Made by a program: the position numbers and the translations under genes. The notes under the pieces are model-generated. The model was not told where the DNA came from. It saw only the letters and a list, made by a program, of their open reading frames with translations, and made no database searches. This document shows positions 26,547 to 34,370 of a stretch of 64,000 nt of DNA, piece by piece; positions within the stretch are counted from its first letter, which is position 1, and every line of letters starts with the position of its first letter. The DNA lies in the NCBI RefSeq assembly GCF_009455635.1, contig NZ_QPER01000001.1, positions 4,650,001 to 4,714,000 on the forward strand, read 5' to 3'. The stretch comes from Paraburkholderia agricolaris. GTDB lineage: Bacteria > Pseudomonadota > Gammaproteobacteria > Burkholderiales > Burkholderiaceae.

Positions 26547-28034
26547 ATGCACACCTCTGTCACGCGATCGGCTGCAAACACAATACCGTTGAAAAAGCCG
26601 TGGACGTGTCTGGTGATTTACCTGCTTTTGTCCGGCGCGTTGTATTACGTCGTCACGCATTTTCCATTCGGCGCGGTGCGGATTATTTCACCGTCTATGC
26701 TTGATGCGTGGATTCCGCTTTTGCCCGCAACGGTTCCGCTTTATATGAGCTACATGCTGGTCATGCCGGTATTGATCGGGTGTGGGCGCGGGAAAGAGTG
26801 GCTATTGCCCGCTTTCTTCGCCGGTGCATTGGCCACGGGGCTCTGCCTGGTCAGTCATCTCTTCTGGCCAACGATGATTGTGAGACCCGTTGCGGCGACC
26901 GGCTGGATCGCGTGGTTGCAGTCGATCGATTCGCCGCTGGCCGCTTCGCCGAGCGGGCATGTCGCGTTGCCGATGGCGATCACCGTGCTACTCGCGACGC
27001 TGCGCAAGCGCGCGGCCTGGTGGTTCGCGCTATGGAGCGCGGTGTTGATGTTGACCGTACTGACGACCGGGCAGCATTTGACCGGCGATATGGCCTGGGG
27101 CGTCGTGATCGGTTGGCTGGCCGGCGCGATAACAGCGATCTCGATGCGCCTGCGTATCGATTTGCGCTCGATGGCGATGATCCTGCTGGAGTGGCTGTGC
27201 ATCGTGGTGACATTGCGCGTCGCGCTTGCCGTGGACGATTGGCGTCTCCACCTCGTTGCGGCCATCATTATTTCCACCCGCCAGCACGCGCTCTTCATTC
27301 TGTATCACGATGCCACGCACTATCATCTGACGCGGCGTCGCACGGTCAACGACTTTCTCATCAACGTGGCGATCGGCGTGCCCGGCACCGTGCCGGTCGA
27401 GTTCTACCGGCCGCTGCATCTCGCGCATCACCGGCATGTGGGAACGGCGCAGGATCCGGAGCGTCGTTTTCTTTACCAGAATCAGCGTTGGACCTTCCGG
27501 CCGCTCGACACGCTTTCGCTCAGCAGGCAGTTAGCCGGCGATCTGCTGTTGCTCAACACGCTGCGCACCATGCGCGCTTATCGGCGGGCCGGCGGGGCCG
27601 TTGTCCGTCCCACGGCACCGATGCTGGCCGCGGGCTTGATATGGGCGCTGATCGTGGGATGGCTGGTTTATCTCTGTTCAGCGAAGACGCTGATGCTGCT
27701 CGCGGCGCTCTGGTTCGGGCCGCTTTTTACGCTCAGTGTGCTGCTGCAAAAATTGCGCAGCTTTGCCGAACACAGCGGCGGCCCAGGCGTCACGCCGGAC
27801 TGGAACGATTGGACTTACTCGTGGTGGGTGGGCTGGATGGGCCGCATTTTCATCTGGCCGTACCATATCAACTTGCATTTGCAGCACCATCGCAGTCCGA
27901 ATACGGCCTGGTATGACTTACCGTCACAAGTGCTCGCAAGCGATCACGTCATGTCCTCGCGTCGCTTTCCCGGGTTGCTTTGGATTGGACGAAGAGGTGG
28001 CGTCAACCGGCACCGCGAAACGGAGCAATTCTAG
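26547..28034 (+). CDS. Fusion of a PAP2-type phosphatase/phosphotransferase and a membrane desaturase
   Basis: A 495-residue membrane protein with two catalytic modules. Residues 1-205 are PAP2-like: SPSGHVALP (134-142) is the PSGH motif and H177-x3-D181 fits motif III, while the Lys of motif I is not clear (only RP at 113-114). Residues 206-495 are a desaturase with H254-DAT-H258, H291-LA-HH and HINLHLQHH near residue 437. The PAP2 part resembles the PAP2_3 group that includes lipid phosphotransferases. The fusion implies that head-group removal or transfer and chain desaturation act on one lipid. It overlaps the convergent YdcF gene by 4 bases. Confidence 0.82.
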   Translation: MHTSVTRSAANTIPLKKPWTCLVIYLLLSGALYYVVTHFPFGAVRIISPSMLDAWIPLLPATVPLYMSYMLVMPVLIGCGRGKEWLLPAFFAGALATGLCLVSHLFWPTMIVRPVAATGWIAWLQSIDSPLAASPSGHVALPMAITVLLATLRKRAAWWFALWSAVLMLTVLTTGQHLTGDMAWGVVIGWLAGAITAISMRLRIDLRSMAMILLEWLCIVVTLRVALAVDDWRLHLVAAIIISTRQHALFILYHDATHYHLTRRRTVNDFLINVAIGVPGTVPVEFYRPLHLAHHRHVGTAQDPERRFLYQNQRWTFRPLDTLSLSRQLAGDLLLLNTLRTMRAYRRAGGAVVRPTAPMLAAGLIWALIVGWLVYLCSAKTLMLLAALWFGPLFTLSVLLQKLRSFAEHSGGPGVTPDWNDWTYSWWVGWMGRIFIWPYHINLHLQHHRSPNTAWYDLPSQVLASDHVMSSRRFPGLLWIGRRGGVNRHRETEQF

Positions 28035-28600
28035 AAGTCGCGCCTGACGCAATACCATAACGCGCCCGGCACTTCTCTGAGCGCCGAATAGATGTCCCGC
28101 GCTTCAAAGAACACCGGATAGGCACCACTGACCTGACTCACGCCGAACCGCTTCAACGCAATGACCGCGCGCGGCACATGGAAGTACTGCGAGACGACGA
28201 TCGCGCTGTGCAGATCGTGCGCCTTCATATAAGCGCTCGCGTTTCTCGCGGTGTCCCAAGTGTCGCGCCCCTGGTTGTCCATCACGATGCGTTGTTCGGG
28301 AATACCTTGGTGCACGAGATCGCGCTTCATGGCGAGCGCTTCGTCCGTACCGTGTTTGTCGATACCGCCACTCACCATGATCTCGCGGCATAGCCCTTTC
28401 TCGTAGCATCGGCGCGCTTCGTCGAGCCGCGCCGACAGTCGCGTCGATGGGCTGCCGTCCGCATGAACCTTGTTGCCGTAGACGATCGCGAGATCCGCCG
28501 GCTGCGGTCTCGACAACAAGCCGGCGGCGGCGACGATCAACGCCGCGGCCAACCAGAGCCCGACGGCCCATTTCAGTAGTGAAGTCAGCAAGCGTCTCAA
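28031..28600 (-). CDS. YdcF/SanA-type DUF218 membrane protein
   Basis: A 189-residue protein with one N-terminal membrane helix (LLKWAVGLWLAAALIVAAAGLL) and a periplasmic DUF218 domain: LAIVYGNKVHADGSPS, IMVSGGIDKHGTDEA and DTWDTARNA. DUF218 proteins have been linked to cell-envelope integrity and vancomycin tolerance in enterics; the reaction is unknown. The start is a TTG at 28600 with AGAGGG about 8 bases upstream; no ATG fits. It is convergent with the PAP2-desaturase fusion. Whether it belongs to the lipid cluster is unclear. Confidence 0.83.
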   Translation of the reverse strand: MRRLLTSLLKWAVGLWLAAALIVAAAGLLSRPQPADLAIVYGNKVHADGSPSTRLSARLDEARRCYEKGLCREIMVSGGIDKHGTDEALAMKRDLVHQGIPEQRIVMDNQGRDTWDTARNASAYMKAHDLHSAIVVSQYFHVPRAVIALKRFGVSQVSGAYPVFFEARDIYSALREVPGALWYCVRRDF

Positions 28601-29036
28601 CTCGTCACCCTCTAGTCGCAGCCAAAGAGGAAAAATCTCCCGATGTCACGTTGGAAATAATGCCGAACAATGCAAAAAGATTAACTAGAACACCAATCAC
28701 CGGTAGCCACATCGTGTTTGTCCGAACGCATCCCGCTTGAGCAATGTTTCGCGCCGACATCGGCGAGCACTGGATTGCCTGCTCAATCTTTCGACGTTCT
28801 GTCCTATTCAGAGATTTAATTTTTTTACAAAGCTGAGCGGACTAGCGCGTTCTGGCGATCCGTCGGAAGCGATTGTAAGTTCTATATCGCGGTTGCCGCA
28901 CAATTCTTTGAATGATCGAATTTGTCGATGCGCAGCTCAATAGCATCGCGCATTTCATTTGCGATATTCTCTTACGCGATTCAATGCCCGCATTCGCCCG
29001 AACCACTGCTGCTCAATCGATACCCCCGCCGCGTCT
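28601..29036. other. AT-richer gene-free region
   Basis: About 436 bases with visibly lower GC than the flanks. It contains a T-run (28819-28826) and no ORF with a supportable start. A 35-codon hydrophobic ORF on the minus strand near 28640-28715 lacks a Shine-Dalgarno and is not called. The region may mark the border of the accessory stretch that follows. Confidence 0.4.
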
Positions 29037-29738
29037 ATGAGTTCACGTGTACTTTGCCCACGCCATGGCTTACAAGGATACGGACCGACGTCGAGCCACG
29101 TTCATGCTCGCGTCCACGCAAGAGGCCAATTCGACGCCGGGCAGATGGTGAGACTGTCGTTCGACCGTCGGAAGCGCAGCTATCAGATCTGGATGGCGCG
29201 GGTCGAATTGGCCGAGTACGAATCTCTGCTGACTTACGAAGGCAAGACCGCGCATCTGACCCACTTTGCAACCATGGCCACCATCGAGCGATCGAGGGCC
29301 TATGTTTGTCCGCGTTGTCTGGATGAGTTGCTGGTGCGCTCCGGCGAGGAGCCCGCGCGGCCCACTTCGCGAGAGAGTGCTTTCGACGCGTCCGCCGTCG
29401 CCGCGGACGCCGTGATCTCGCCAAACTGGCGAGCTTGCACGATTCACGGGTTGTTCCGGCCACAATTGACCTCGCGATGGATTGCCGAAGCGATCAAGTC
29501 CGGCCGCCTGCTGGCAGGCAGGCGATTGATCCGAACCAGCTTCACCGATGACAAGCATGGCAACGAGTACTGGTTCGACAACGTCTATTTGCAGAAGCGC
29601 TTCGGGTCGGCAATCGACCCGACCTCGTCGACCTGTCGACTTGAGCGGGAGCACTCGGACGTCCTGTTCAAGGGAGCGGCGCGAGTCTGTGGGAGTTGCT
29701 TGCGTGACTTACTGGCGCGTCATGGGATCGACGTTTGA
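29037..29738 (+). CDS. Internally duplicated CxxHG/CxxC protein of unknown function
   Basis: A protein of about 233 residues (start at Met 29037, 6 codons before the first Cys; the frame is open from 28959). It is built from two similar halves. Each starts with CxxHGL (C7/H10; C134/H137), continues with a GxxxAGxxxRxSF stretch, and ends with VCxxCLxxLLxR and G (C91/C94; C218/C221). Each half could form one zinc-ribbon-like site. No Shine-Dalgarno is obvious. I do not recognise the family. It lies alone between the lipid cluster and tRNA-Arg. Confidence 0.6.
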   Translation: MSSRVLCPRHGLQGYGPTSSHVHARVHARGQFDAGQMVRLSFDRRKRSYQIWMARVELAEYESLLTYEGKTAHLTHFATMATIERSRAYVCPRCLDELLVRSGEEPARPTSRESAFDASAVAADAVISPNWRACTIHGLFRPQLTSRWIAEAIKSGRLLAGRRLIRTSFTDDKHGNEYWFDNVYLQKRFGSAIDPTSSTCRLEREHSDVLFKGAARVCGSCLRDLLARHGIDV

Positions 29739-29891
29739 GCGTCGGCGCAACCGACTCGAGCGAAACCAGGCCGAAATCGTCGGACTGCTGTGGGACACCT
29801 GGTGGGTAGAACGGGGGGCAGATTTTTTGTACCGAATGGTACGGACTGGTACTGGCGCGTGACGCAAGCCACTGAATTTAAAAGCCAGATT

Positions 29892-29967
29892 TGGTGCGCC
29901 CGGCTGGGATCGAACCAGCAACCCCTGCCTTCGGAGGGCAGTACTCTATCCATTGAGCTACGGGCGC
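29892..29967 (-). tRNA. tRNA-Arg (anticodon CCG)
   Basis: A complete cloverleaf with encoded CCA. The acceptor arms are GCGCCCG/CGGGCGC, the anticodon stem is CTGCC/GGCAG with loop CTCCGAA (anticodon CCG at 29932-29934 on the complement), and the T-loop is GGTTCGATCCC. It reads the CGG codon. tRNA-Arg genes are frequent integration sites, but I find no repeat of its 3' end elsewhere in the window. Confidence 0.95.
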
Positions 29968-30263
29968 TTCAACACGAAAGCGCGGCAACCTGAACAGGAG
30001 CGACGCCAAAGCGAGACCGAAAGGATACCCGGTTTCGGCCAAACCGTCCACCGGACGGCCTATATGGCGGGATCGGGCGGCTCCGGCCCGCAATCCAGAC
30101 GCCGCCCGCCACGCTCCGCGATGCGGGTAAACGCCTGCTGAACACCTCGCCGAGCCCCTCGCCGTCGTCGAAATGTTCCGTCTATAATCGTCCGTGCCTG
30201 AATAAAGAACAAGAAGTTGCCGTCACGCTGTACCGCTCACATACCCACGGAGACGAGACAAGC

Positions 30264-31163
30264 ATGAGCGAAGCACCACACGGAGCCCCAATCAAAACCC
30301 CCGGGCAGCTCATTGCCGCGATCATTGCCAGCTTTGCGGTACCGATCGTCATCATCGTTCTGCTGGTGATCTACGTCGATAATTCGACACGCACTGGCGC
30401 CGGGACAGACAGTCTTTCCGAAGCCGAGGTCAGCGCGCGCATCAAGCCGTTCGCGCAAGTCGACATTCGTGACGCCAATGCGCCACGCGTCTACAAGACC
30501 GGCGAAGAGGTCTACAAGGCCGTTTGCTCCGCCTGTCACGCCGCAGGTGCGGCAGGCGCGCCGAAATTCACCAATACCGCCGATTGGGCTCCGCGCATTT
30601 CGCAGGGCTTCGACACGCTGTGGCACACGGCGCTCGCCGGCAAGGGCGCGATGCCCCCGCGCGGCGGCACCAGCCCGGACGACTACAGCGACTTCGAAAT
30701 CGCCCGCGCGGTGGTTTACATGGCGAACAATTCCGGCGCGAGTTTCCCTGAACCGGCGCAACCGGCAGCGGGTGCGGCGGCCGCCGCGTCTGGTGCCGCT
30801 GCCGCAGCGCCGGCGGGCGCTTCGGACGCCGGGGCCGCGCAAGCGGCCGCCGCGTTGGCCGCTATGGCAAGCGTGCCGCAAGCCGCTGCACCGGCAGCCG
30901 GTGCGGCACAAAGCGCGGACGCCTCGCAAGCCGGCAAGGCGCTGTACCAGCAGGTTTGCCAGGCATGTCACGCGGCCGGCGTGCTGAACGCACCGAAGTT
31001 CGGCGACAAGGAAGCCTGGGCGCCGCGCCTGAAAGACTCGATGGACACGGTCTATAACTACGCGCTGCACGGCAAGGGCGCGATGCCACCCAAAGGCGGC
31101 TCGAGCGCCTCCGATGCGGACGTGAAAGCCGCCGTCGACTACATGGTCAGCGCGGTGAAATAA
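30264..31163 (+). CDS. Membrane-anchored dihaem cytochrome c (c5 type)
   Basis: A 299-residue electron carrier with an N-terminal membrane anchor (about residues 15-38, IIASFAVPIVIIVLLVIYV) and two class I c-type domains. Each has a haem motif (CSACH at 88-92; CQACH near 232) and an axial-Met loop GKGAMPPRGG/GKGAMPPKGG. The domains are joined by a long Ala/Pro-rich linker (about 160-215). The two domains are alike, implying a duplication. It probably passes electrons to a terminal oxidase from the periplasmic face. It has its own promoter region downstream of the divergently transcribed tRNA-Arg. Confidence 0.9.
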   Translation: MSEAPHGAPIKTPGQLIAAIIASFAVPIVIIVLLVIYVDNSTRTGAGTDSLSEAEVSARIKPFAQVDIRDANAPRVYKTGEEVYKAVCSACHAAGAAGAPKFTNTADWAPRISQGFDTLWHTALAGKGAMPPRGGTSPDDYSDFEIARAVVYMANNSGASFPEPAQPAAGAAAAASGAAAAAPAGASDAGAAQAAAALAAMASVPQAAAPAAGAAQSADASQAGKALYQQVCQACHAAGVLNAPKFGDKEAWAPRLKDSMDTVYNYALHGKGAMPPKGGSSASDADVKAAVDYMVSAVK

Positions 31164-31344
31164 GGCGCGTCCAGGAGCGCTGCCGGCAGTTGCCGCGAAA
31201 CAAAAAAGGCGGGATCAAGCCCTTCGTGCAAATCGCGCGGGGCTTGAAACCTTATGCGGGGCAGCAGGTTAGCGCTATTTCGCGCCGCTCGGTGGGAGTG
31301 CAGCGTTCCGGGCTGGGCCCACATAAGAGCCTTTGGAAAAAAAG

Positions 31345-31520
31345 GCGAGTCAGGCGGGTGCTGCGCATGGTACGCACAAAGAGCTGCGTGCCAGGTCTTC
31401 TTCCAACTCCTTGATCACCCGCGACAGCGGCGACTGTTCTATATGCAGTCGTCCCGCTGCATGGGCGCAATGGCGTTCTTCTGTCACAGCCAGAAGCAAC
31501 GTAGATGGCATAGCTGCCAT
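31345..31520 (-). pseudogene. Remnant of a LysR-family regulator with frameshifts
   Basis: Reading the minus strand, three pieces in different frames join into a LysR N-terminus: CHLRCF, then LAVTEERHCAHAAGRLHIEQ followed by SPLSRVIKELEEDL, then GTQLFVRTMRSTRLT. This matches the winged-helix DNA-binding domain. One base seems missing after the Phe codon and one at DL/GT. The effector domain is absent. The remainder of the 31164-31711 gap shows no other gene; an inverted repeat TCAAGCCC...GGGCTTGA (31215-31247) lies after the cytochrome gene without a T-run on the plus strand. Confidence 0.75.
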
Positions 31521-31711
31521 CCGTTCTTGACCCTACAGGCATGATTGAGCAATCCGTGACAAGACCTGATGCCTGATCGGCCCTCGGAATGAGCCGCTCG
31601 GCTAATTACTTAGAGCGCAATGACGTTTTTCCCTCGTTTCAGGCCAAATGGCGCTATTTAAGGGTTGTCCGTAGAATACGACTTCCTAGGTTTTCAGTTA
31701 GCTACCGCATC

Positions 31712-32659
31712 ATGCATCGAATTGGATTCTTCGTTTGCCGTGGCCACGACGCTCTTGATCTTGCTGGACCACTCTCGACGTTTAATCAGGTGGCCACAGC
31801 CGCAGGCCACACTCCCTACGATCTTCAGGTCATCTCGCAGGCCGGGGGACCCGTTCCTGGCAATGCGGGCCTTCCGATCGAGACAAAGCCGATCGGAAAG
31901 CGCACGTTTGACACCGTCATTTTCGTGGGCGGTGATATAGATCCGATGCAGGCACCGGAGAATATCGCCGCGGCCAGGAAATTGGGCGCTAGAGCCTCGC
32001 GGGTGGCAAGTGTCTGTACGGGAGCGTTTCTGCTTGCGGAAACCGGCTTGCTGGACGACCGCAGAGCAACAACGCACTGGCGATACGCCGCTCAATTCCA
32101 GTCGCGCTTCCCTCGCACCAGAGTCGAGGGCGATAGCATTTATATAGCGGACGGCCACATCTGGACGTCGGCCGGCATCGCCGCCGGAATAGACCTGGCG
32201 CTCGCCATGATTGAAAGAGATATGGGCGTGGAAATCGCGCGCACTGTCGCCAGGTATTTGGTCGTTCCATATCGCCGACCCGGAGGTCAGTCCCAGTTCT
32301 CTGCTATGTCGCAAATGGAACCGGAGTCGGATCGTATCCGCATCGCTCTGAATTTTGCCAGAGAACATCTGGCTGAAGCGCTACCTGTCGAGCGACTCGC
32401 CGATGCTGCACGATTAAGTCCGCGGCAGTTCGGACGAGCATTTCGCCGGGAAACGGGTGAAACGCCTGCCAAGGCGGTCGAGCGCTTGCGGGTCGAAGCA
32501 GCGCGACTGCGCCTGCAGGATGGTAGTGAACCGATCGAACAGATTGCTCTAGCAGTGGGATTCACCGATCCGGAACGGATGCGGAGGGCCTTCGTCAAAC
32601 TGCATGGACACCCACCGCAATCGATCCGACGCGAGATCAGACTAAGCAGTGGGCGCTGA
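31712..32659 (+). CDS. GlxA-type transcriptional regulator (DJ-1/PfpI domain plus AraC HTH)
   Basis: A 315-residue cytoplasmic regulator. The N-terminal DJ-1/PfpI-like domain starts IGFFVCRGHDALDLAGP and contains the nucleophile-elbow Cys in ASVCTGAFLLAETGLL. The C-terminal AraC domain (about 215-310) has two HTH units: LPVERLADAARLSPRQFGR and IEQIALAVGFTDPERMRRAF. The ATG at 31712 fits family starts; the frame is open further upstream but not convincingly coding. It is adjacent to a convergent set that includes a separate DJ-1/PfpI enzyme-like protein, which it may regulate. The ligand is unknown. Confidence 0.88.
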   Translation: MHRIGFFVCRGHDALDLAGPLSTFNQVATAAGHTPYDLQVISQAGGPVPGNAGLPIETKPIGKRTFDTVIFVGGDIDPMQAPENIAAARKLGARASRVASVCTGAFLLAETGLLDDRRATTHWRYAAQFQSRFPRTRVEGDSIYIADGHIWTSAGIAAGIDLALAMIERDMGVEIARTVARYLVVPYRRPGGQSQFSAMSQMEPESDRIRIALNFAREHLAEALPVERLADAARLSPRQFGRAFRRETGETPAKAVERLRVEAARLRLQDGSEPIEQIALAVGFTDPERMRRAFVKLHGHPPQSIRREIRLSSGR

Positions 32660-32752
32660 TCGATCGGCGGCCGATCAGCGCACTGCCTGGTTAGCGTCCG
32701 TCTAACGGCCCGCTGGCACTTTCGGTACCTGACTCTCTATTTCGCCGGGCGC

Positions 32753-33235
32753 TCAATGGCCGTCAGGTTTTGGGGGACCGTAGTCATTCCACATGTCGCG
32801 ATGCAACTTCCAGGCGTTGCCCTGTTTCACGAAGATGAGGATCTGCTTACCGCGGTATTTAGGTTTTCCATCAGGGTCGCGGATCTCCGCATCTGAAACC
32901 TCCGTCACGATCTGATCATTGCCGTAGAACTCATAATTGCTGAACGATACGGTATTAGGCTCTGATCCGGCATACCCTTTGGTGAAGTATTCAGCGATCG
33001 CGCTGCTCCCCGTTATCTTGTCGCCCCCGGGTGGCAAGAGTGCGCCATCTTCCGTGTAGAGGCGGCCTATTCGCTGATAATCACCTCGCCCGAAAGCTTC
33101 AGCCCATCGTGCGTTCTCCGCTTTGATGGCCGCTTCGGTCGAACTCGTCGGGCTGGCGGCAGTAACGGGAACGGCAAAGGCGAGAAGAGGGAGGCAGGCT
33201 GCAAGGACAACAGAATAAAAACGAACCTGTCGCAT
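32753..33235 (-). CDS. Exported NTF2-like (DUF4440/SgcJ-type) protein
   Basis: A 160-residue protein with a signal peptide (MRQVRFYSVVLAACLPLLAF, cleavage near TAA) and an NTF2-like fold: AIKAENARWAEAFGRGDYQR, LYTEDGALLPPGGDKITG and the final WKLHRDMWNDYGP. I chose the ATG at 33235 because AGGAAA stands 8 bases upstream. Members often bind small hydrophobic ligands or act as snoaL-like enzymes. It is third in a minus-strand run after an SDR and a Tat-exported DJ-1 protein, with 128 bases to the latter. Its role is not known. Confidence 0.8.
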   Translation of the reverse strand: MRQVRFYSVVLAACLPLLAFAVPVTAASPTSSTEAAIKAENARWAEAFGRGDYQRIGRLYTEDGALLPPGGDKITGSSAIAEYFTKGYAGSEPNTVSFSNYEFYGNDQIVTEVSDAEIRDPDGKPKYRGKQILIFVKQGNAWKLHRDMWNDYGPPKPDGH

Positions 33236-33363
33236 GTGATGTTTTCCTATCCAGACTTGAAGTAGAGACGGCTCCGCCAAATAGAGCGGGTGGAGACGGA
33301 AGTGTTGGTTGCGGTTTTCGACAAGGCCAAGGGTTGACCTCAGGCTTCTTCAACGCGGGTTTT

Positions 33364-34218
33364 TCAGCGAACGCCTGGGATTCGTGCGAGCCCCCGGGAT
33401 GCGCCGGGCAGTTCTTTGTCGACCATCGCGATTACTTCTGGCCGCGCGTCTCTGGGATGACCGGAATGGAACGGCGGAGCGGGATCATATTCGATTACGA
33501 GTTGCGTGAATTCGGCGGCCTGTTGACCGCGCAGCTTCGCTGCAACGCGAAGTGCGAAATCGATGCCCGCTGTCACGCCGCCGCCGCTCATGAACCGGCC
33601 GTTGTCGTCTTCTACGAAGCGATCGGGAACGGGGATCGCGCCATATTCAGACAGCTTGTTGACGAAGGCCCAATGGCAGGCGCTTCGCTTACCTTTGAGA
33701 ACGCCCGTTGCCGCAAGCACGAGCGATCCGTTGCAAACCGACGTAATATGTTTCGCGCTTTCCGCCAGGCGTCGGATCTGCGCTTGATACTCTGGGCGCA
33801 TCGGCGCCGTCAAATCAGACCCGCCCGGAACCAGGATCAGGTCTGTCTTCTCGATATCGGCCAGTCGTTCAGTCTTGCCATACACGACCCCAAATTCGAG
33901 CGTCACGCTGCCCCCATTGAGGCTCGCATAGCGAACGTTGGTATTCGGTAGCCGGTGAAAAATCTCGCTGGGGCCGGCGAAATCGAGAAGCGTACCTCCG
34001 TCGTAATTGACGATCAAAATGTTCAGGGGCTCATTCGGGGCAAGTTCTCCCTCGGTGCCTCCCTGCGCAAGAGCAGGCGTGGCGCGGGCAAGCAGGCCTG
34101 CGCCTCCCAGGATGGCGCCGAGCGTGGCGACGCTTCCAAACCTGAGAACATCGCGGCGGGAATGGCCTGTTCTGGTGAGTTGCTCGCCGGCGGCGTTGTT
34201 TTCGCTACTGTCGGTCAA
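33364..34218 (-). CDS. Tat-exported DJ-1/PfpI-like protein
   Basis: A protein of about 284 residues. A twin-arginine signal (SRRDVLRFGSVATLGAILGG, ending near ALA) is followed by a DJ-1/PfpI domain with VNYDGGTLLDFAGPSEIF and the Cys elbow ITSVCNGSLVLAATGVL. I place the start at a TTG (34218) because a perfect AGGAG lies 8-9 bases upstream; an earlier GTG (34236) has none. Tat export of a GlxA-like DJ-1 domain suggests folding or cofactor binding in the cytoplasm. Related enzymes include isonitrile hydratases and glyoxalase III types, but the reaction here is unknown. Confidence 0.8.
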   Translation of the reverse strand: MTDSSENNAAGEQLTRTGHSRRDVLRFGSVATLGAILGGAGLLARATPALAQGGTEGELAPNEPLNILIVNYDGGTLLDFAGPSEIFHRLPNTNVRYASLNGGSVTLEFGVVYGKTERLADIEKTDLILVPGGSDLTAPMRPEYQAQIRRLAESAKHITSVCNGSLVLAATGVLKGKRSACHWAFVNKLSEYGAIPVPDRFVEDDNGRFMSGGGVTAGIDFALRVAAKLRGQQAAEFTQLVIEYDPAPPFHSGHPRDARPEVIAMVDKELPGASRGLARIPGVR

Positions 34219-34370
34219 GATAATTTCTCCTAGCACTTCGGCCCTCTCTGCGAGCGCAGTCGGCTGGGCCAGATGGAAGAGCCACCACGACGAGAGGCGT
34301 GGCGGGCGTGTGATTAAGGTTTGGATGAGCCGCGATGACGTGTAGGGCTCTGGAATCGGGAACCGAAGAC

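Noticed and set aside
18017..28034. Lipid cluster as a polyyne (caryoynencin/cepacin-type) cluster
   Set aside because: Several desaturases and a hydrolase fit, but the acyl carrier protein and fatty-acyl-AMP ligase of those clusters are absent, and a GH3 enzyme and Rieske oxygenase take their place.
28640..28715. 35-codon hydrophobic ORF upstream of the YdcF gene
   Set aside because: It looks like a membrane helix, but it has no Shine-Dalgarno and ends out of frame with the YdcF start; too weak to call.
29892..29967. tRNA-Arg as an integration site for an island
   Set aside because: No integrase gene and no repeat of the tRNA 3' end were found on either side within the window.
31215..31247. 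Terminator after the cytochrome c gene
   Set aside because: The 8-bp repeat has a 17-base loop and no T-run on the plus strand; only the minus strand has a T-run, so I do not call a terminator for the cytochrome gene.
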